A stretch of DNA of 42,584 bases from Bacteroidales bacterium (GTDB lineage Bacteria; Bacteroidota; Bacteroidia; Bacteroidales; UBA932), in the NCBI GenBank assembly GCA_017615435.1, contig JAGAAF010000039.1:1-42584 (forward strand), written 5' to 3'. A model generated the notes under the pieces. The model was given only the letters and a program-made list of their open reading frames with translations, was not told where the DNA came from and made no database searches. Shown here in pieces: positions 7,198-15,953 of this stretch. Position numbers and translations under genes: made by a program. Numbering within the stretch: position 1 is the first letter of the stretch; each line of letters opens with the position of its first letter.

Positions 7198-8862
7198 ATG
7201 CTCCGTTCCCTCCACGTCAGAAACTACGTGCTGATAGACTCTCTGGACATCACGTTCCCGGAGGGTCTTGTCATCATCACCGGCCAGACCGGCGCCGGCA
7301 AGAGCATCTTGCTGGGCGCTTTGTCGCTCCTCACGGGCGCCAAAGCGGACGCGTCGATCATCAGCGCCGGCGCGGACAGCTGTGTGGTGGAAGCGGAGTT
7401 CACAGTCGACGATTCGGCTGAAATCAGGGCCCTGCTGGAAGAGGCGGAGGTCGAATGGGAAGACGGCAGCCTGCTGATCAGGCGAGTGGTGCACAGCACC
7501 GGCCGTTCGCGTTCGTTCATCAACGACTCTCCCGTGCAGGTCCAGCTTCTGGCGGACATCGCCGGGCAGTTGGTGGACATCCACTCGCAGCACCAGAGCC
7601 TGATGCTCACGAGCCGCGCCTTCCAGCTTTCATTGCTGGATAATTTCGCGGGGCTCGGCGGCGAGAGGGCGGAGGCGGCGCAAAGTTGGCAGCGTCTGCA
7701 GACAGTCAGGGCGGACCTTCAGGCAGCCCGCGACCGCCTCAGTCGCCTCGCCGCCGAGAGCGATTATTCCCGTGCCCAGTTTGACCAGCTTGACCGCGCG
7801 GCTCTTCGTGAAGGCGAACTTGAAGAGCTCGAAGAGGAGCAGAAGCAGCTTGCCAACGCAGAAGAAATCAAGACCAATCTGGCAGGCGCCATAGAGCTGC
7901 TGGATCCTTCAGACGAACGTCAAAGCGTCACGATGGCGCTGGCCGAAGCGCGCAAACTTGTGGAGAAAACAGCGCGTTATGTCCCCGCATTGACGGAACT
8001 CGCCGATCGCCTCGACTCCGCGCGCATAGAACTGGACGATATCTGCTCCGAAATCGACCGCATCGACTCCGGTATACTCCTCTCCCAGGAGCGTCTGACA
8101 GAGGTAGAAGACCGCATATCAGTGCTGTATCAGTTGATGCGTAAGCACAATGTCCGTACGGTGGCCGAATTGATCGAAATCCGTGAGAAGCTGAGCGAAG
8201 AACTCTTCGACGGTACCGCCCTGGAGGAAAAGGTGGCCGAGTTGGAGAAACAACTCGATAAAGCGGAAAAGGAGTACGCCGACGTGTGCTCGCGCCTCCA
8301 CGCCGGTCGCGCAAAGGCAGCCCCTTCGCTTGCGCAGGACATCGAACATTCCATCCACGGACTCGAACTGGAGAAGGCCCGCTTCACGGTGGAACTCTCC
8401 GAAGGCAAGCCCGGCCCCGCAGGCGCAGACAGCGTCGTCTTCTGCTTCAGCGCCAGCGGCACCACCGCCCCCGTGGACCTCGCCAAATGCGCGTCCGGCG
8501 GCGAAATCAGCCGCATTATGCTCTGCCTCAAGGCTATGATGGCGCGCTACGCCGGTATGCCCACTATGATCTTCGACGAAATCGACACGGGTGTCAGCGG
8601 CAGCGCGGCGCACAAGATGGGCGCCCTTATCTGCGAAATGGGCCGCGATATGCAGGTCTTCGCCATCACGCATCTCCCGCAGGTCGCCGCGAAGGGATCC
8701 GCGCACTATGTCGTGGAAAAGTCCGAGCAGGACGGCCGCACCGTTTCCAGCATACGCGAAGTCCGTGGCGAGGATCGCGTAAAAGAAATCGCCAGGCTCC
8801 TCAGCGGTGCATCTATCACCCCGGAAGCGCTGGCGAATGCCAAATCTCTGCTTTCGCAGTAA
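7198..8862 (+). CDS. recN: DNA repair ATPase RecN
   Basis: This 554-residue SMC-like ATPase acts in double-strand break repair. Walker A is GQTGAGKS (29-36). A long coiled coil fills roughly 160-370. The ABC signature is CASGGEISRIM (431-441) and Walker B is TMIFDEIDTG (456-465), with the downstream AITHLPQVAA switch histidine motif typical of RecN. Length and order fit the family. Its TAA is followed with no gap by the stop of the convergent LysM-protein gene. Confidence 0.95.
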   Translation: MLRSLHVRNYVLIDSLDITFPEGLVIITGQTGAGKSILLGALSLLTGAKADASIISAGADSCVVEAEFTVDDSAEIRALLEEAEVEWEDGSLLIRRVVHSTGRSRSFINDSPVQVQLLADIAGQLVDIHSQHQSLMLTSRAFQLSLLDNFAGLGGERAEAAQSWQRLQTVRADLQAARDRLSRLAAESDYSRAQFDQLDRAALREGELEELEEEQKQLANAEEIKTNLAGAIELLDPSDERQSVTMALAEARKLVEKTARYVPALTELADRLDSARIELDDICSEIDRIDSGILLSQERLTEVEDRISVLYQLMRKHNVRTVAELIEIREKLSEELFDGTALEEKVAELEKQLDKAEKEYADVCSRLHAGRAKAAPSLAQDIEHSIHGLELEKARFTVELSEGKPGPAGADSVVFCFSASGTTAPVDLAKCASGGEISRIMLCLKAMMARYAGMPTMIFDEIDTGVSGSAAHKMGALICEMGRDMQVFAITHLPQVAAKGSAHYVVEKSEQDGRTVSSIREVRGEDRVKEIARLLSGASITPEALANAKSLLSQ

Positions 8863-10410
8863 TTATTTCAGATATTCGACCTTGAATCCCGGCGAGTAGA
8901 CAACCCGTCGGATTCCTGCGTTCACATCACCCACGTTCTCTGGATCCCAGTAGAATTTGAAGTTGGTCTGAAGGCCGGACATCCAGTATTCGTCCAGTTT
9001 CATTTCCCAGTTTCGTCCGTAGTGTCTGCAGATGTTGACGAAATACTTCATCGTGTCATAGCCGTGGAAGGCGAAGTTGTCCGGCTCGGTCTGATAGAGC
9101 GCGCGGAAATCCTTCACGAAGCCGATGACTGCAGGATCGTCGTAATCAATGAAATAAGCCGCGCTCTGGTGAAGTCTTGCGCCACACATTTCGTCCATAT
9201 CCGGAGACTTGGTCTTCGCGGGACCGTAGATGTAGTTGTTGCGGCCCATATAGTTCTGCAGGGCCACGTTCCTGATGACGTCCTTCACGAACACGTCGTG
9301 CTCGGAAGCGGCCACCACCCAGGTCACGGTATCCTTCAGATGAGTGTGATGCGAGAAGAAATCCTCGTTCATCTTGATGCCTTCCGACAGCGCGTACGAC
9401 ACCTGGATCTTCTTGCTGAAGGAGCCCGGGTCGATCACGTCCATCATATACTGGGCGTTGGCGCTCAGTTGCACGCCGGCTTCCTTCACGATAATCAGAG
9501 AATCGGCCGGGTCCATATTGCTCTTCATCCACAAAACCGCGTCTTCGATCTGCACGCTCGCCGGGGTCGCCGCCAGGATGACGGGTTTGTCGCCGGTCAG
9601 CGCCTCGGTCTTCGGGTCCATAGGCGAGACTATGAATTTGCCTGCCGGCAGCAGCGGGAGAGTGCGATTGATGTCCGCCGTGCTCACCGGGCCGATCACC
9701 ACATCGCTCTGCTCGAGCGTCTTGCCCACCTTCGCGAAGTCTTTGTGCGAGTTCACGTCCAGCACGGTTATGTCTATGTCCACGCCGTCCGTTCCCAGGT
9801 CGCGTGCTGCCAGAAGCGCGCCGAAGTAGAAGTTCATATAGTATGGGTTCGCGCCCGAATCGGCCGCGAGGGGCAGCAGCAGTGCTACTCGAACCTTATC
9901 CACCGGATCGAAGACGTACCTCGGCCGCACCGGGCCCGCGGGGATCGTGTCTTTCGGCGCCAAAACCGTGTCTTTCGGCGCAGTTTCGTCGTCCGAAGCC
10001 CCTTCCGGCGCTATTTCTGGCGAAATCGGCGCCATTTGGCCCTTCGTCGTGTCGATCGGCGCCGAAACGGTGTCTTTTGGCGCCGCAACAGTGTCTTTTT
10101 GTGCCGCGGGGGTCAGGTCCTGAAGCCTCACCGGGATCATCAGCACATCGCCGGGGTGGATGGGCTTGTTGTGAAGGTCGAGTTTGGGGTTTGCCTCGAT
10201 GATATCGAGAATGGACACTCCGTAGGCCTTTCCGATGGAGTAGAGGGTCTGGCGGGCAACCACCACGTGCGCGTAGAAAAGTTTGTTCCCTACGCGGACC
10301 ATATCGGTGGTCACCGTGACCGGCTCCGGGAGATACTGGCCGGAGGTCTGGGCGGAAGCCCCGACGCCCCAGGCGAGCAGGGCCGCAATGAGTGTCGCAA
10401 ATCTTTTCAC
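8863..10410 (-). CDS. Secreted LysM and periplasmic-binding-protein-like protein
   Basis: This 515-residue protein has a signal peptide ending GASAQ, then one LysM domain at about 45-95 (RQTLYSIGKAYGVSILDII, then PGDVLMIPV) that should bind peptidoglycan. Next is a linker of about 75 residues rich in APKDT repeats. From about 175 to the end is a type 1 periplasmic-binding fold: VRVALLLPLAAD, then DVVIGPVSTADI and FHGYDTMKYFVNICRHYG. Related Bacteroidetes proteins are annotated as LysM or amino-acid-ABC substrate-binding proteins, but no transporter lies nearby. A cell-envelope role is inferred. It follows an Skp-like gene by 5 bases. Confidence 0.78.
   Translation of the reverse strand: MKRFATLIAALLAWGVGASAQTSGQYLPEPVTVTTDMVRVGNKLFYAHVVVARQTLYSIGKAYGVSILDIIEANPKLDLHNKPIHPGDVLMIPVRLQDLTPAAQKDTVAAPKDTVSAPIDTTKGQMAPISPEIAPEGASDDETAPKDTVLAPKDTIPAGPVRPRYVFDPVDKVRVALLLPLAADSGANPYYMNFYFGALLAARDLGTDGVDIDITVLDVNSHKDFAKVGKTLEQSDVVIGPVSTADINRTLPLLPAGKFIVSPMDPKTEALTGDKPVILAATPASVQIEDAVLWMKSNMDPADSLIIVKEAGVQLSANAQYMMDVIDPGSFSKKIQVSYALSEGIKMNEDFFSHHTHLKDTVTWVVAASEHDVFVKDVIRNVALQNYMGRNNYIYGPAKTKSPDMDEMCGARLHQSAAYFIDYDDPAVIGFVKDFRALYQTEPDNFAFHGYDTMKYFVNICRHYGRNWEMKLDEYWMSGLQTNFKFYWDPENVGDVNAGIRRVVYSPGFKVEYLK
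9947..10104 (-). repeat. 21-bp coding repeats (APKDTV heptads) in the LysM protein linker
   Basis: Copies of a unit reading GTGTCTTTyGGCGCC on the plus strand start at about 9947, 9968, 10049, 10070 and 10091, with a 21-base period inside each cluster. They encode seven-residue units such as APKDTVA and APKDTVS. The copies are near-identical in DNA, so copy number may vary by slippage. Confidence 0.7.
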
Positions 10411-10415
10411 GAAAC

Positions 10416-11027
10416 TTACTTCTTCTTGGAAGCCTGATACTCGTTGTTGAGACCTTCGATGATCTCAGCAGTGATGTTGAGGGCGGCGTCGGCATCCACG
10501 ACGGGCTGGCTGAGGAGGCCGCTGGTAGTCGAGAAGATCATAGTGTAGCCCTTTTCCTCGTTGTACTTCTTGACAAATTCGCCTATTGCGTTCGCGACAT
10601 TGTTGAGCATAACCTGCTGCTCTTCGGCGAGCTCGTTGTTTTTCTGCTGGAGGAGTTGCTGGAACGAAACGGCTTTCTCCTGAAGTTTGCCGTACTGGAC
10701 TTCTGCCGTGCTGCGGGTCACAAGGCCCTTGTTGAGCTTGTCGGCGAGTTCTTTCTGCTCGTTCTCAAGCTTTTTATTGCGACGCTCAAGGTCGTCGTTG
10801 ATGCCTTTGGCTTTCTTCTCGAAAGCGGCTTTGAGGTCGATTGCCATCTGATATTCGTCGGCAACTTCGTCGATGCAGATGTATGCGACATTGATGGCGG
10901 CGGCTTCGGCTGCTTCAGCCTCGGCTTCGGCCTTGCTGGCCTTGTTGAAAGGAACGATGGTGAGAACGAGAGCTGCGATGGCGACCACGAGGGCGCAGAT
11001 GCTCAGGATAAGGGGAGTCTGTTTCAT
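10416..11027 (-). CDS. OmpH/Skp-family chaperone-like protein (membrane-anchored)
   Basis: The 203 residues have a hydrophobic N-terminus (PLILSICALVVAIAALVLTIV) with no clear cleavage site, so it may stay as a membrane anchor. An OmpH/Skp-like body follows: INVAYICIDEVADEY, a long charged coiled coil (about 75-150), then EFVKKYNEEKGYTMIFSTTSG and an ALNITAEIIEGLN tail. Skp holds unfolded outer-membrane proteins in the periplasm. A second family member lies after bamA (15954), so the window carries two. It is transcribed with the LysM protein, which starts 5 bases later, and lies 13 bases after pdxJ on the same strand. Confidence 0.8.
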   Translation of the reverse strand: MKQTPLILSICALVVAIAALVLTIVPFNKASKAEAEAEAAEAAAINVAYICIDEVADEYQMAIDLKAAFEKKAKGINDDLERRNKKLENEQKELADKLNKGLVTRSTAEVQYGKLQEKAVSFQQLLQQKNNELAEEQQVMLNNVANAIGEFVKKYNEEKGYTMIFSTTSGLLSQPVVDADAALNITAEIIEGLNNEYQASKKK

Positions 11028-11040
11028 TTCTTATACTAAA

Positions 11041-11763
11041 TTATTTGTTTGCGTGTGTAAGACGGAGATACTCGGCGACCGTCTTTTCGAGGCCCAGATA
11101 CAAAGCGTCGCTGATAAGCGCGTGGCCTATCGACACTTCGTCCGTCCACGGAATGGTCTTCACGAAGTACTCCAGGTTTTCCAAGCTAAGATCGTGCCCG
11201 GCGTTGAGGCCGAGCCCGCAGTCGCGTGCTGCGCGTGCAGCCGCGAGGTACGGGGCGATGGCGCCAGCCGGGCCTGCAGGGTACTGCTCGGCGTAAGGCG
11301 CGGTGTACAATTCCACACGGTCCGCTCCGCATTCCTTTGCGGCGATGGCCATCTCCGGAACAGGGTCGATGAATATCGACACCCTGATGCCTTTGGAGTG
11401 GAACAGCGAGCACATTTCAGTGAGGAAAGCCCTGTTTGCGATGACATCCCAGCCGGAATTGGAAGTGATGGCGTCGTGGCCGTCCGGCACCAGGGTGACC
11501 TGGTCGGGGACAACTTCCATCACCAGCGATTGGAACCTCGGCTCCGGGTTGCCTTCGATGTTGAACTCGGTCTTCACCAGCGGGCGGAGGAGCCGGACGT
11601 CGGAATAGCGGATGTGGCGCTCGTCGGGACGGGGATGCACGGTGATGCCTTCCGCTCCGAAGCGCTCGATGTCCACGGCCGCTTTCTGCACGTCCGGGAG
11701 GTTTCCGCCGCGGGCGTTGCGAAGGGTCGCGATCTTGTTGATATTTACGCTAAGCCTAGTCAT
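11041..11763 (-). CDS. pdxJ: Pyridoxine 5'-phosphate synthase
   Basis: This 240-residue TIM-barrel enzyme condenses 3-amino-1-hydroxyacetone phosphate with 1-deoxyxylulose 5-phosphate to make pyridoxine 5'-phosphate, in the DXP-dependent B6 pathway. Typical motifs are [17 protein letters not shown] at the N-terminus, [25 protein letters not shown] and [12 protein letters not shown]. The same precursor pathway is represented further on by dxr. It starts 10 bases after a minus-strand TAATTTTG element (11773-11780) and is divergent from nadK. Confidence 0.95.
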   Translation of the reverse strand: MTRLSVNINKIATLRNARGGNLPDVQKAAVDIERFGAEGITVHPRPDERHIRYSDVRLLRPLVKTEFNIEGNPEPRFQSLVMEVVPDQVTLVPDGHDAITSNSGWDVIANRAFLTEMCSLFHSKGIRVSIFIDPVPEMAIAAKECGADRVELYTAPYAEQYPAGPAGAIAPYLAAARAARDCGLGLNAGHDLSLENLEYFVKTIPWTDEVSIGHALISDALYLGLEKTVAEYLRLTHANK

Positions 11764-11772
11764 CTAAACGCG

Positions 11773-11780
11773 CAAAATTA
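11773..11780 (-). promoter_or_regulatory. -7 element TAATTTTG for pdxJ
   Basis: The minus strand reads TAATTTTG, matching TAnnTTTG, 9 bases before the pdxJ ATG. It lies 13 bases from the oppositely oriented nadK element, a second case of overlapping divergent promoters. Confidence 0.5.
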
Positions 11781-11793
11781 CAAATAAAAATGC

Positions 11794-11801
11794 TAAATTT
11801 G
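11794..11801 (+). promoter_or_regulatory. -7 element TAAATTTG for nadK
   Basis: TAAATTTG matches TAnnTTTG, 9 bases before the ATG at 11811. It overlaps the codons after an earlier in-frame ATG at 11790, which argues for the later start. Confidence 0.5.
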
Positions 11802-11810
11802 AGGCTCCAT

Positions 11811-12623
11811 ATGAAAATTGCGTATTTCATAAAGAAATCAGGCCTCGTGGCGGACCCTGCAGTCAGGGCGTTCCTCGAAGAGCTCGCCGCGTCCGGCGTC
11901 AGCACATATGACGTTGCCGGGGGCCTCGAGCCCGGCACCGATATGCTGATCGCCTTCGGCGGCGACGGAACCTTTCTCACTGCCTCCAGGATAGTCTGCG
12001 AAGCGGGCGTTCCCATCCTTGGCATCAACCTCGGCCGTATGGGCTTCCTTTCCGACAACGAACTCGGCTCCGTGCTCGAGCCCCTGCTGGCAGGGAAGTA
12101 CATAATCGAAGACAGGGAGATGCTGGAGGTAAGGGTAGAAGGAGCGGAAGCTCCCGCAATCTTCCCGTATGCGCTTAACGAAGTGGCGTTCCGCAGAAGC
12201 GGCGCGGGCACTCTCGGCGTGGGCCTCAAGCTGGACGGCGCCGCCCTCCCCACCTACTGGTGCGACGGCCTTCTCGTGAGTACCAGCACCGGCAGCACTG
12301 CCTACTCGCTCAGCGTGGGCGGACCGATCTGCCCTCCGAACGTGGAGGTGCTGATCATAGCCCCTATCGCGCCGCACAACCTCAACGTACGGCCGCTCGT
12401 GGTCCGCAAGGACTCGGTCGTGGAGATGACCGCAATCGACCGCAAGAACCGCTCGGTGCTGCTGTCCGTGGACAATAAGGACTATGTCCTGCCCGCGGGC
12501 GCCCGGATCAGGGTGGGCTGCGCTCCGTTCTCGCTCAGGCGTGTCACTTTCGGCAAATCAAGTTTCATCGACGCCCTCCGCTCCAAGCTTTTCTGGGGCG
12601 AGGACGTTCGCAACAGCAGGTAA
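11811..12623 (+). CDS. nadK: NAD kinase
   Basis: This 270-residue enzyme phosphorylates NAD to NADP. It shows the family motifs FGGDGTFL (49-56, with catalytic GGDG), GINLGRMGFLSD, the NE pair in ALNEVAFRRS, and the nucleotide site STSTGSTAYSLSVGGPI. Start ATG 11811 gives MKIAYFIKKSG, a normal NadK opening; an in-frame ATG at 11790 overlaps the promoter element. The TAA stop is followed at once by the uppS ATG, and with bamA and skp this forms a run of four plus-strand genes. Confidence 0.95.
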   Translation: MKIAYFIKKSGLVADPAVRAFLEELAASGVSTYDVAGGLEPGTDMLIAFGGDGTFLTASRIVCEAGVPILGINLGRMGFLSDNELGSVLEPLLAGKYIIEDREMLEVRVEGAEAPAIFPYALNEVAFRRSGAGTLGVGLKLDGAALPTYWCDGLLVSTSTGSTAYSLSVGGPICPPNVEVLIIAPIAPHNLNVRPLVVRKDSVVEMTAIDRKNRSVLLSVDNKDYVLPAGARIRVGCAPFSLRRVTFGKSSFIDALRSKLFWGEDVRNSR

Positions 12624-13313
12624 ATGAACATCCCCCAGCATATCAGCATAATAATGGACGGCAACGGCCGTTGGGCCAAGCAGCGCGGTCTGGATCGCGT
12701 GCAGGGCCATATCGAAGGAGTGAAGAGCGTGCGCGCCGTCACGGAAAAATGCGTGGAGCTCGGAGTGAAATACCTCTCGCTCTATGCCTTCTCCGAAGAG
12801 AACTGGAACCGTCCTAACGAAGAAGTCGGAGCTCTGATGTCGCTTCTGGCGAAGTGTATGATTCAGGAATACGACACCCTGATGGACAATGGCGTGCGTT
12901 TCCGCGTGCTCGGCAACCGCTCGAGGCTCGCCCCCGATCTGAATGACGCCATCACCAATCTGGAGAAAGCCACCGAGAACAATCCCAACACCACTATGCT
13001 CATTATGCTGAGCTACAGCGGAAAGTGGGACATCCTTCAGGCTACCCGCAAGCTGGCCGCTTCGGGCAGGAATCCCGAGGAGATAACGATGGAGGACATT
13101 GACTCCGCTCTCGTCACTGCCGGCGTGCCCGATCCAGAACTGCTCATTCGCACTTCGGGTGAGCAGCGCATCAGCAACTATATGCTCTGGCAGACAGCGT
13201 ACACCGAATTCGTATTCACCGACACACTTTGGCCTGATTTTAGAAAGGATAGCCTCGTGGCCGCGATCGAGGAGTATTCCCGCCGCGACCGCCGCTTCGG
13301 AAAAGTGAAATAG
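12624..13313 (+). CDS. uppS: Undecaprenyl diphosphate synthase (cis-prenyltransferase)
   Basis: This 229-residue enzyme adds isopentenyl units in cis to farnesyl diphosphate, giving the C55 lipid carrier for peptidoglycan and surface glycans. It contains ISIIMDGNGRWAKQRG with catalytic Asp 12, SLYAFSEENWNRP and the C-terminal LLIRTSGEQRISNYMLWQ. All are standard UppS motifs. It starts on the base after the nadK stop. bamA follows 34 bases later with its own -7 element. Confidence 0.95.
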   Translation: MNIPQHISIIMDGNGRWAKQRGLDRVQGHIEGVKSVRAVTEKCVELGVKYLSLYAFSEENWNRPNEEVGALMSLLAKCMIQEYDTLMDNGVRFRVLGNRSRLAPDLNDAITNLEKATENNPNTTMLIMLSYSGKWDILQATRKLAASGRNPEEITMEDIDSALVTAGVPDPELLIRTSGEQRISNYMLWQTAYTEFVFTDTLWPDFRKDSLVAAIEEYSRRDRRFGKVK

Positions 13314-13319
13314 TTTAGC

Positions 13320-13327
13320 TATCTTTG
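13320..13327 (+). promoter_or_regulatory. -7 element TATCTTTG for bamA
   Basis: TATCTTTG lies 20 bases before the bamA ATG at 13348 in the uppS-bamA gap. A GTG overlapping its last base could extend the bamA frame, but that is unlikely for a start inside a promoter. Confidence 0.55.
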
Positions 13328-13347
13328 TGGGCTTTTTTAGAACTAGT

Positions 13348-15942
13348 ATGAAATTAGGCCGGATACTGATGACCATCATCCTCTGCGCAGCAGCCGCAAT
13401 CGGCGCACGGGCGCAGGTCGAGGTGGATTACTCTCATCCCCAGAAATACATCATCGGAGGAGTTTCCGTGGAGGGAAACACCTACTTCTCCGACCAGCAG
13501 CTGATCCAGCAGTCCGGTCTGGTGAAGGGCAGGGAAATCACCGTCCCCGGCGACGATATATCCGGCGTTCTCCGTAAGCTTACCCTGCAGGGTTATTTCG
13601 AGGACGTGGGCCTGTATGTCGACCATCTCAGCGAAAACCGCGACACCATCTGGTTCCGCATCGAACTTCAGGAGCGTCCCCGCATTTCCCGCTGGACATT
13701 CACTGGAGTGAAGTCGGGCGACAAGAAAGAGCTCCAGGAAAGGCTTCACATACGCCGTGGCGGCGAATTCTCCGAATATGTGGAGAGCACCTCGAAGGGC
13801 ATTATCAAGCGTTACTATGCCGAGAAGGGTTACCTCCTCTGCGACGTGAAGGCCGAGGTGATGAAAGACACCGTCGTGCGCAACGCCATCCGCGTGAACT
13901 TCGCGGTGGACAGGGGCCCGAAGGTAAAGATCAAGGACATCAACTTCAACGGTAACGAGCACGTTAAGGACTTCAAGCTCGCCCGTTCGATGAAGAAGAC
14001 CAAATCCAACAAGATCTACAACTTCTTCAGCAGCAAGAAATTCAACGAAAAGGAGTACCCTAACGACAAGAAATTGCTGGTCGACGCCTTCAAGGAGGCC
14101 GGTTACCGCGACGCCCGCATAGTCAGCGACAGCCTGTACATAGTGGACATAGTCAAGAAAAACGGCAAGGTGAAGAAGCGTATGAACATCGACCTCAACA
14201 TCGAAGAAGGCCAGAAGTACTATTTCCGCGACATCACCTGGACCGGCAATTCCGTGTACGGCTCCGACGTTCTGAACGGCGTCCTCAGCATCGAAAAGGG
14301 CGACGTCTACGACGTGGTCTCGATGGAGAAGAGGCTCTATGGCGGAGGAAAGCAGACTGACTACGACATCTCGAAGCTCTACCGCGACAACGGTTACCTT
14401 TTCTTCAACGTCACGCCGGTCGAAACCAACATCCAGAACGACTCCGTGGACGTGGAGCTGCGCATTACTGAAGGCAAGCAGGCTACCCTGAACAACATTA
14501 TCATCAACGGCAACGACCTCACCAACGAAAAGATCGTTCGTCGTCAGGTCTTCACCCGTCCGGGCTACCTCTTCAGCCAGTCCGACTTCGAAAGGTCCAT
14601 CCGTGAAATCGCCTCCCTCGGCCAGTTCGACCAGGAAGCCATTATGGACCCGAACAGCGGCTACAGCATCATCCCGAACCAGCGCGACAACACCGTTGAT
14701 ATTATCTACAACGTCACGGAGAAGCCTTCGAGCCAGCTCGAGCTTTCCGGCGGCTGGGGCGGCAACACTTTCGTGGCCACGGTCGGCGTGAGTTTCAACA
14801 ACTTCTCGACGCACCGCTTGTTCGACAAGGAAGCCTGGCGCCCGGTGCCGCTGGGAGATGCGCAGAACCTCGCTTTCCGCTTCCAGACCAACGGAACATA
14901 CTACACCGCTTTGACCGCCAGCTTCACCGAGCCCTGGCTCTTTGGAAAGAAGCCTACCTCGCTGAACCTGTCGGCCTACTATACCCGCCAGACCAACTCC
15001 TACCTCGCGCTGAACATTCTCAGCCACGACCGCCAGATGGAGGTCTTCGGCGCATCTGCCTCGCTGGGTAAGCGCCTCAAGTGGCCGGACAGCTATTTCG
15101 TGCTATACAACGGCCTCAGCTGGCAGACCTACAAGCTCACCAACTGGTATTCGGGCTACTTCATCTTCGATGACGGCCTTGCCAACAACCTGAGCTACTC
15201 CATCAACCTTATGAGGAACAGCACCGACCAGCAGATCTATCCCCGTCAGGGTTCGGAATTCTCGGTCAGCCTGTCGGCCACCCCGCCGTATTCGCTGTTC
15301 CGCAAATACGATTTCGACGCCTCCGGCAACAAAGTGCCCGTGGCTTCATATAAAGACGTAGACTACACCAAGTGGGGTTCGGATACCCGCTACAAATGGA
15401 TCGAGTACCACAAATGGAAGCTGTCTGCATCGCAGTACATCAAGCTCGCGGGTGACCTTGTGCTGATGGCGCGTGCGCAGTTCGGCTACCTCGGCTACTA
15501 CAACCGCAACTGGGGTTACTCCCCGTTCGAGGGCTTCCTCGTTGGCGGTGACGGCATGTCCGGTTACAGCACCTACGGTTCCGAAGTCGTCAGCCTGCGC
15601 GGTTATGAGAACTACTCCCTCACGCCGTACCAGAGCACGACCTACAACTCCAACGGTTATGCCTACGCCGGTAACGTCTACGACAAGTTCACGGTGGAAC
15701 TCCGTTACCCGGTTATCCTCCAGCCGACCAGCACCATCTTCGTGCTCGGCTTCCTGGAGGGCGGTAACTGCTGGTCTGATATCCGCGAGTTCAACCCCTT
15801 CCAGTTCTACCGCTCCGCCGGCGTCGGCGTCCGAGTCTTCCTCCCGATGGTCGGCCTTCTCGGCGTCGACTGGGGCTACGGCTTCGACGATCCCACCAAG
15901 GGAGGAAGCCAGTTCCACTTCGTGATCGGACAACAATTCTAG
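13348..15942 (+). CDS. bamA: Outer-membrane protein assembly factor BamA
   Basis: This 864-residue protein has a signal peptide (MKLGRILMTIILCAAAAIGA, cleavage near ARAQ) and then tandem POTRA domains over about 20-440. Visible repeats include IIGGVSVEGNTYFSDQQLIQ, IKDINFNGNEHVKDF and LNNIIINGNDLTNEKIVRRQ. A C-terminal 16-strand barrel ends in FHFVIGQQF, a terminal aromatic as in outer-membrane barrels. SVEGNTYFSD and the barrel motif VSLRGYENYSL (VRGF/Y loop region) identify BamA. It inserts barrel proteins into the outer membrane with BamD, also in this window. ATG 13348 was chosen because it gives a clean signal peptide; a GTG at 13327 overlaps the promoter element. skp follows 11 bases later. 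Confidence 0.95.
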   Translation: MKLGRILMTIILCAAAAIGARAQVEVDYSHPQKYIIGGVSVEGNTYFSDQQLIQQSGLVKGREITVPGDDISGVLRKLTLQGYFEDVGLYVDHLSENRDTIWFRIELQERPRISRWTFTGVKSGDKKELQERLHIRRGGEFSEYVESTSKGIIKRYYAEKGYLLCDVKAEVMKDTVVRNAIRVNFAVDRGPKVKIKDINFNGNEHVKDFKLARSMKKTKSNKIYNFFSSKKFNEKEYPNDKKLLVDAFKEAGYRDARIVSDSLYIVDIVKKNGKVKKRMNIDLNIEEGQKYYFRDITWTGNSVYGSDVLNGVLSIEKGDVYDVVSMEKRLYGGGKQTDYDISKLYRDNGYLFFNVTPVETNIQNDSVDVELRITEGKQATLNNIIINGNDLTNEKIVRRQVFTRPGYLFSQSDFERSIREIASLGQFDQEAIMDPNSGYSIIPNQRDNTVDIIYNVTEKPSSQLELSGGWGGNTFVATVGVSFNNFSTHRLFDKEAWRPVPLGDAQNLAFRFQTNGTYYTALTASFTEPWLFGKKPTSLNLSAYYTRQTNSYLALNILSHDRQMEVFGASASLGKRLKWPDSYFVLYNGLSWQTYKLTNWYSGYFIFDDGLANNLSYSINLMRNSTDQQIYPRQGSEFSVSLSATPPYSLFRKYDFDASGNKVPVASYKDVDYTKWGSDTRYKWIEYHKWKLSASQYIKLAGDLVLMARAQFGYLGYYNRNWGYSPFEGFLVGGDGMSGYSTYGSEVVSLRGYENYSLTPYQSTTYNSNGYAYAGNVYDKFTVELRYPVILQPTSTIFVLGFLEGGNCWSDIREFNPFQFYRSAGVGVRVFLPMVGLLGVDWGYGFDDPTKGGSQFHFVIGQQF

Positions 15943-15953
15943 AATAATCAACA

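Noticed and set aside
9022..10437. 471-codon open frame opposite the LysM protein gene
   Set aside because: A shadow frame caused by GC-rich codons; the minus-strand protein has a signal peptide and known domains.
13354..15027. 557-codon open frame opposite bamA
   Set aside because: bamA is certain; the opposite frame has no recognisable motif.
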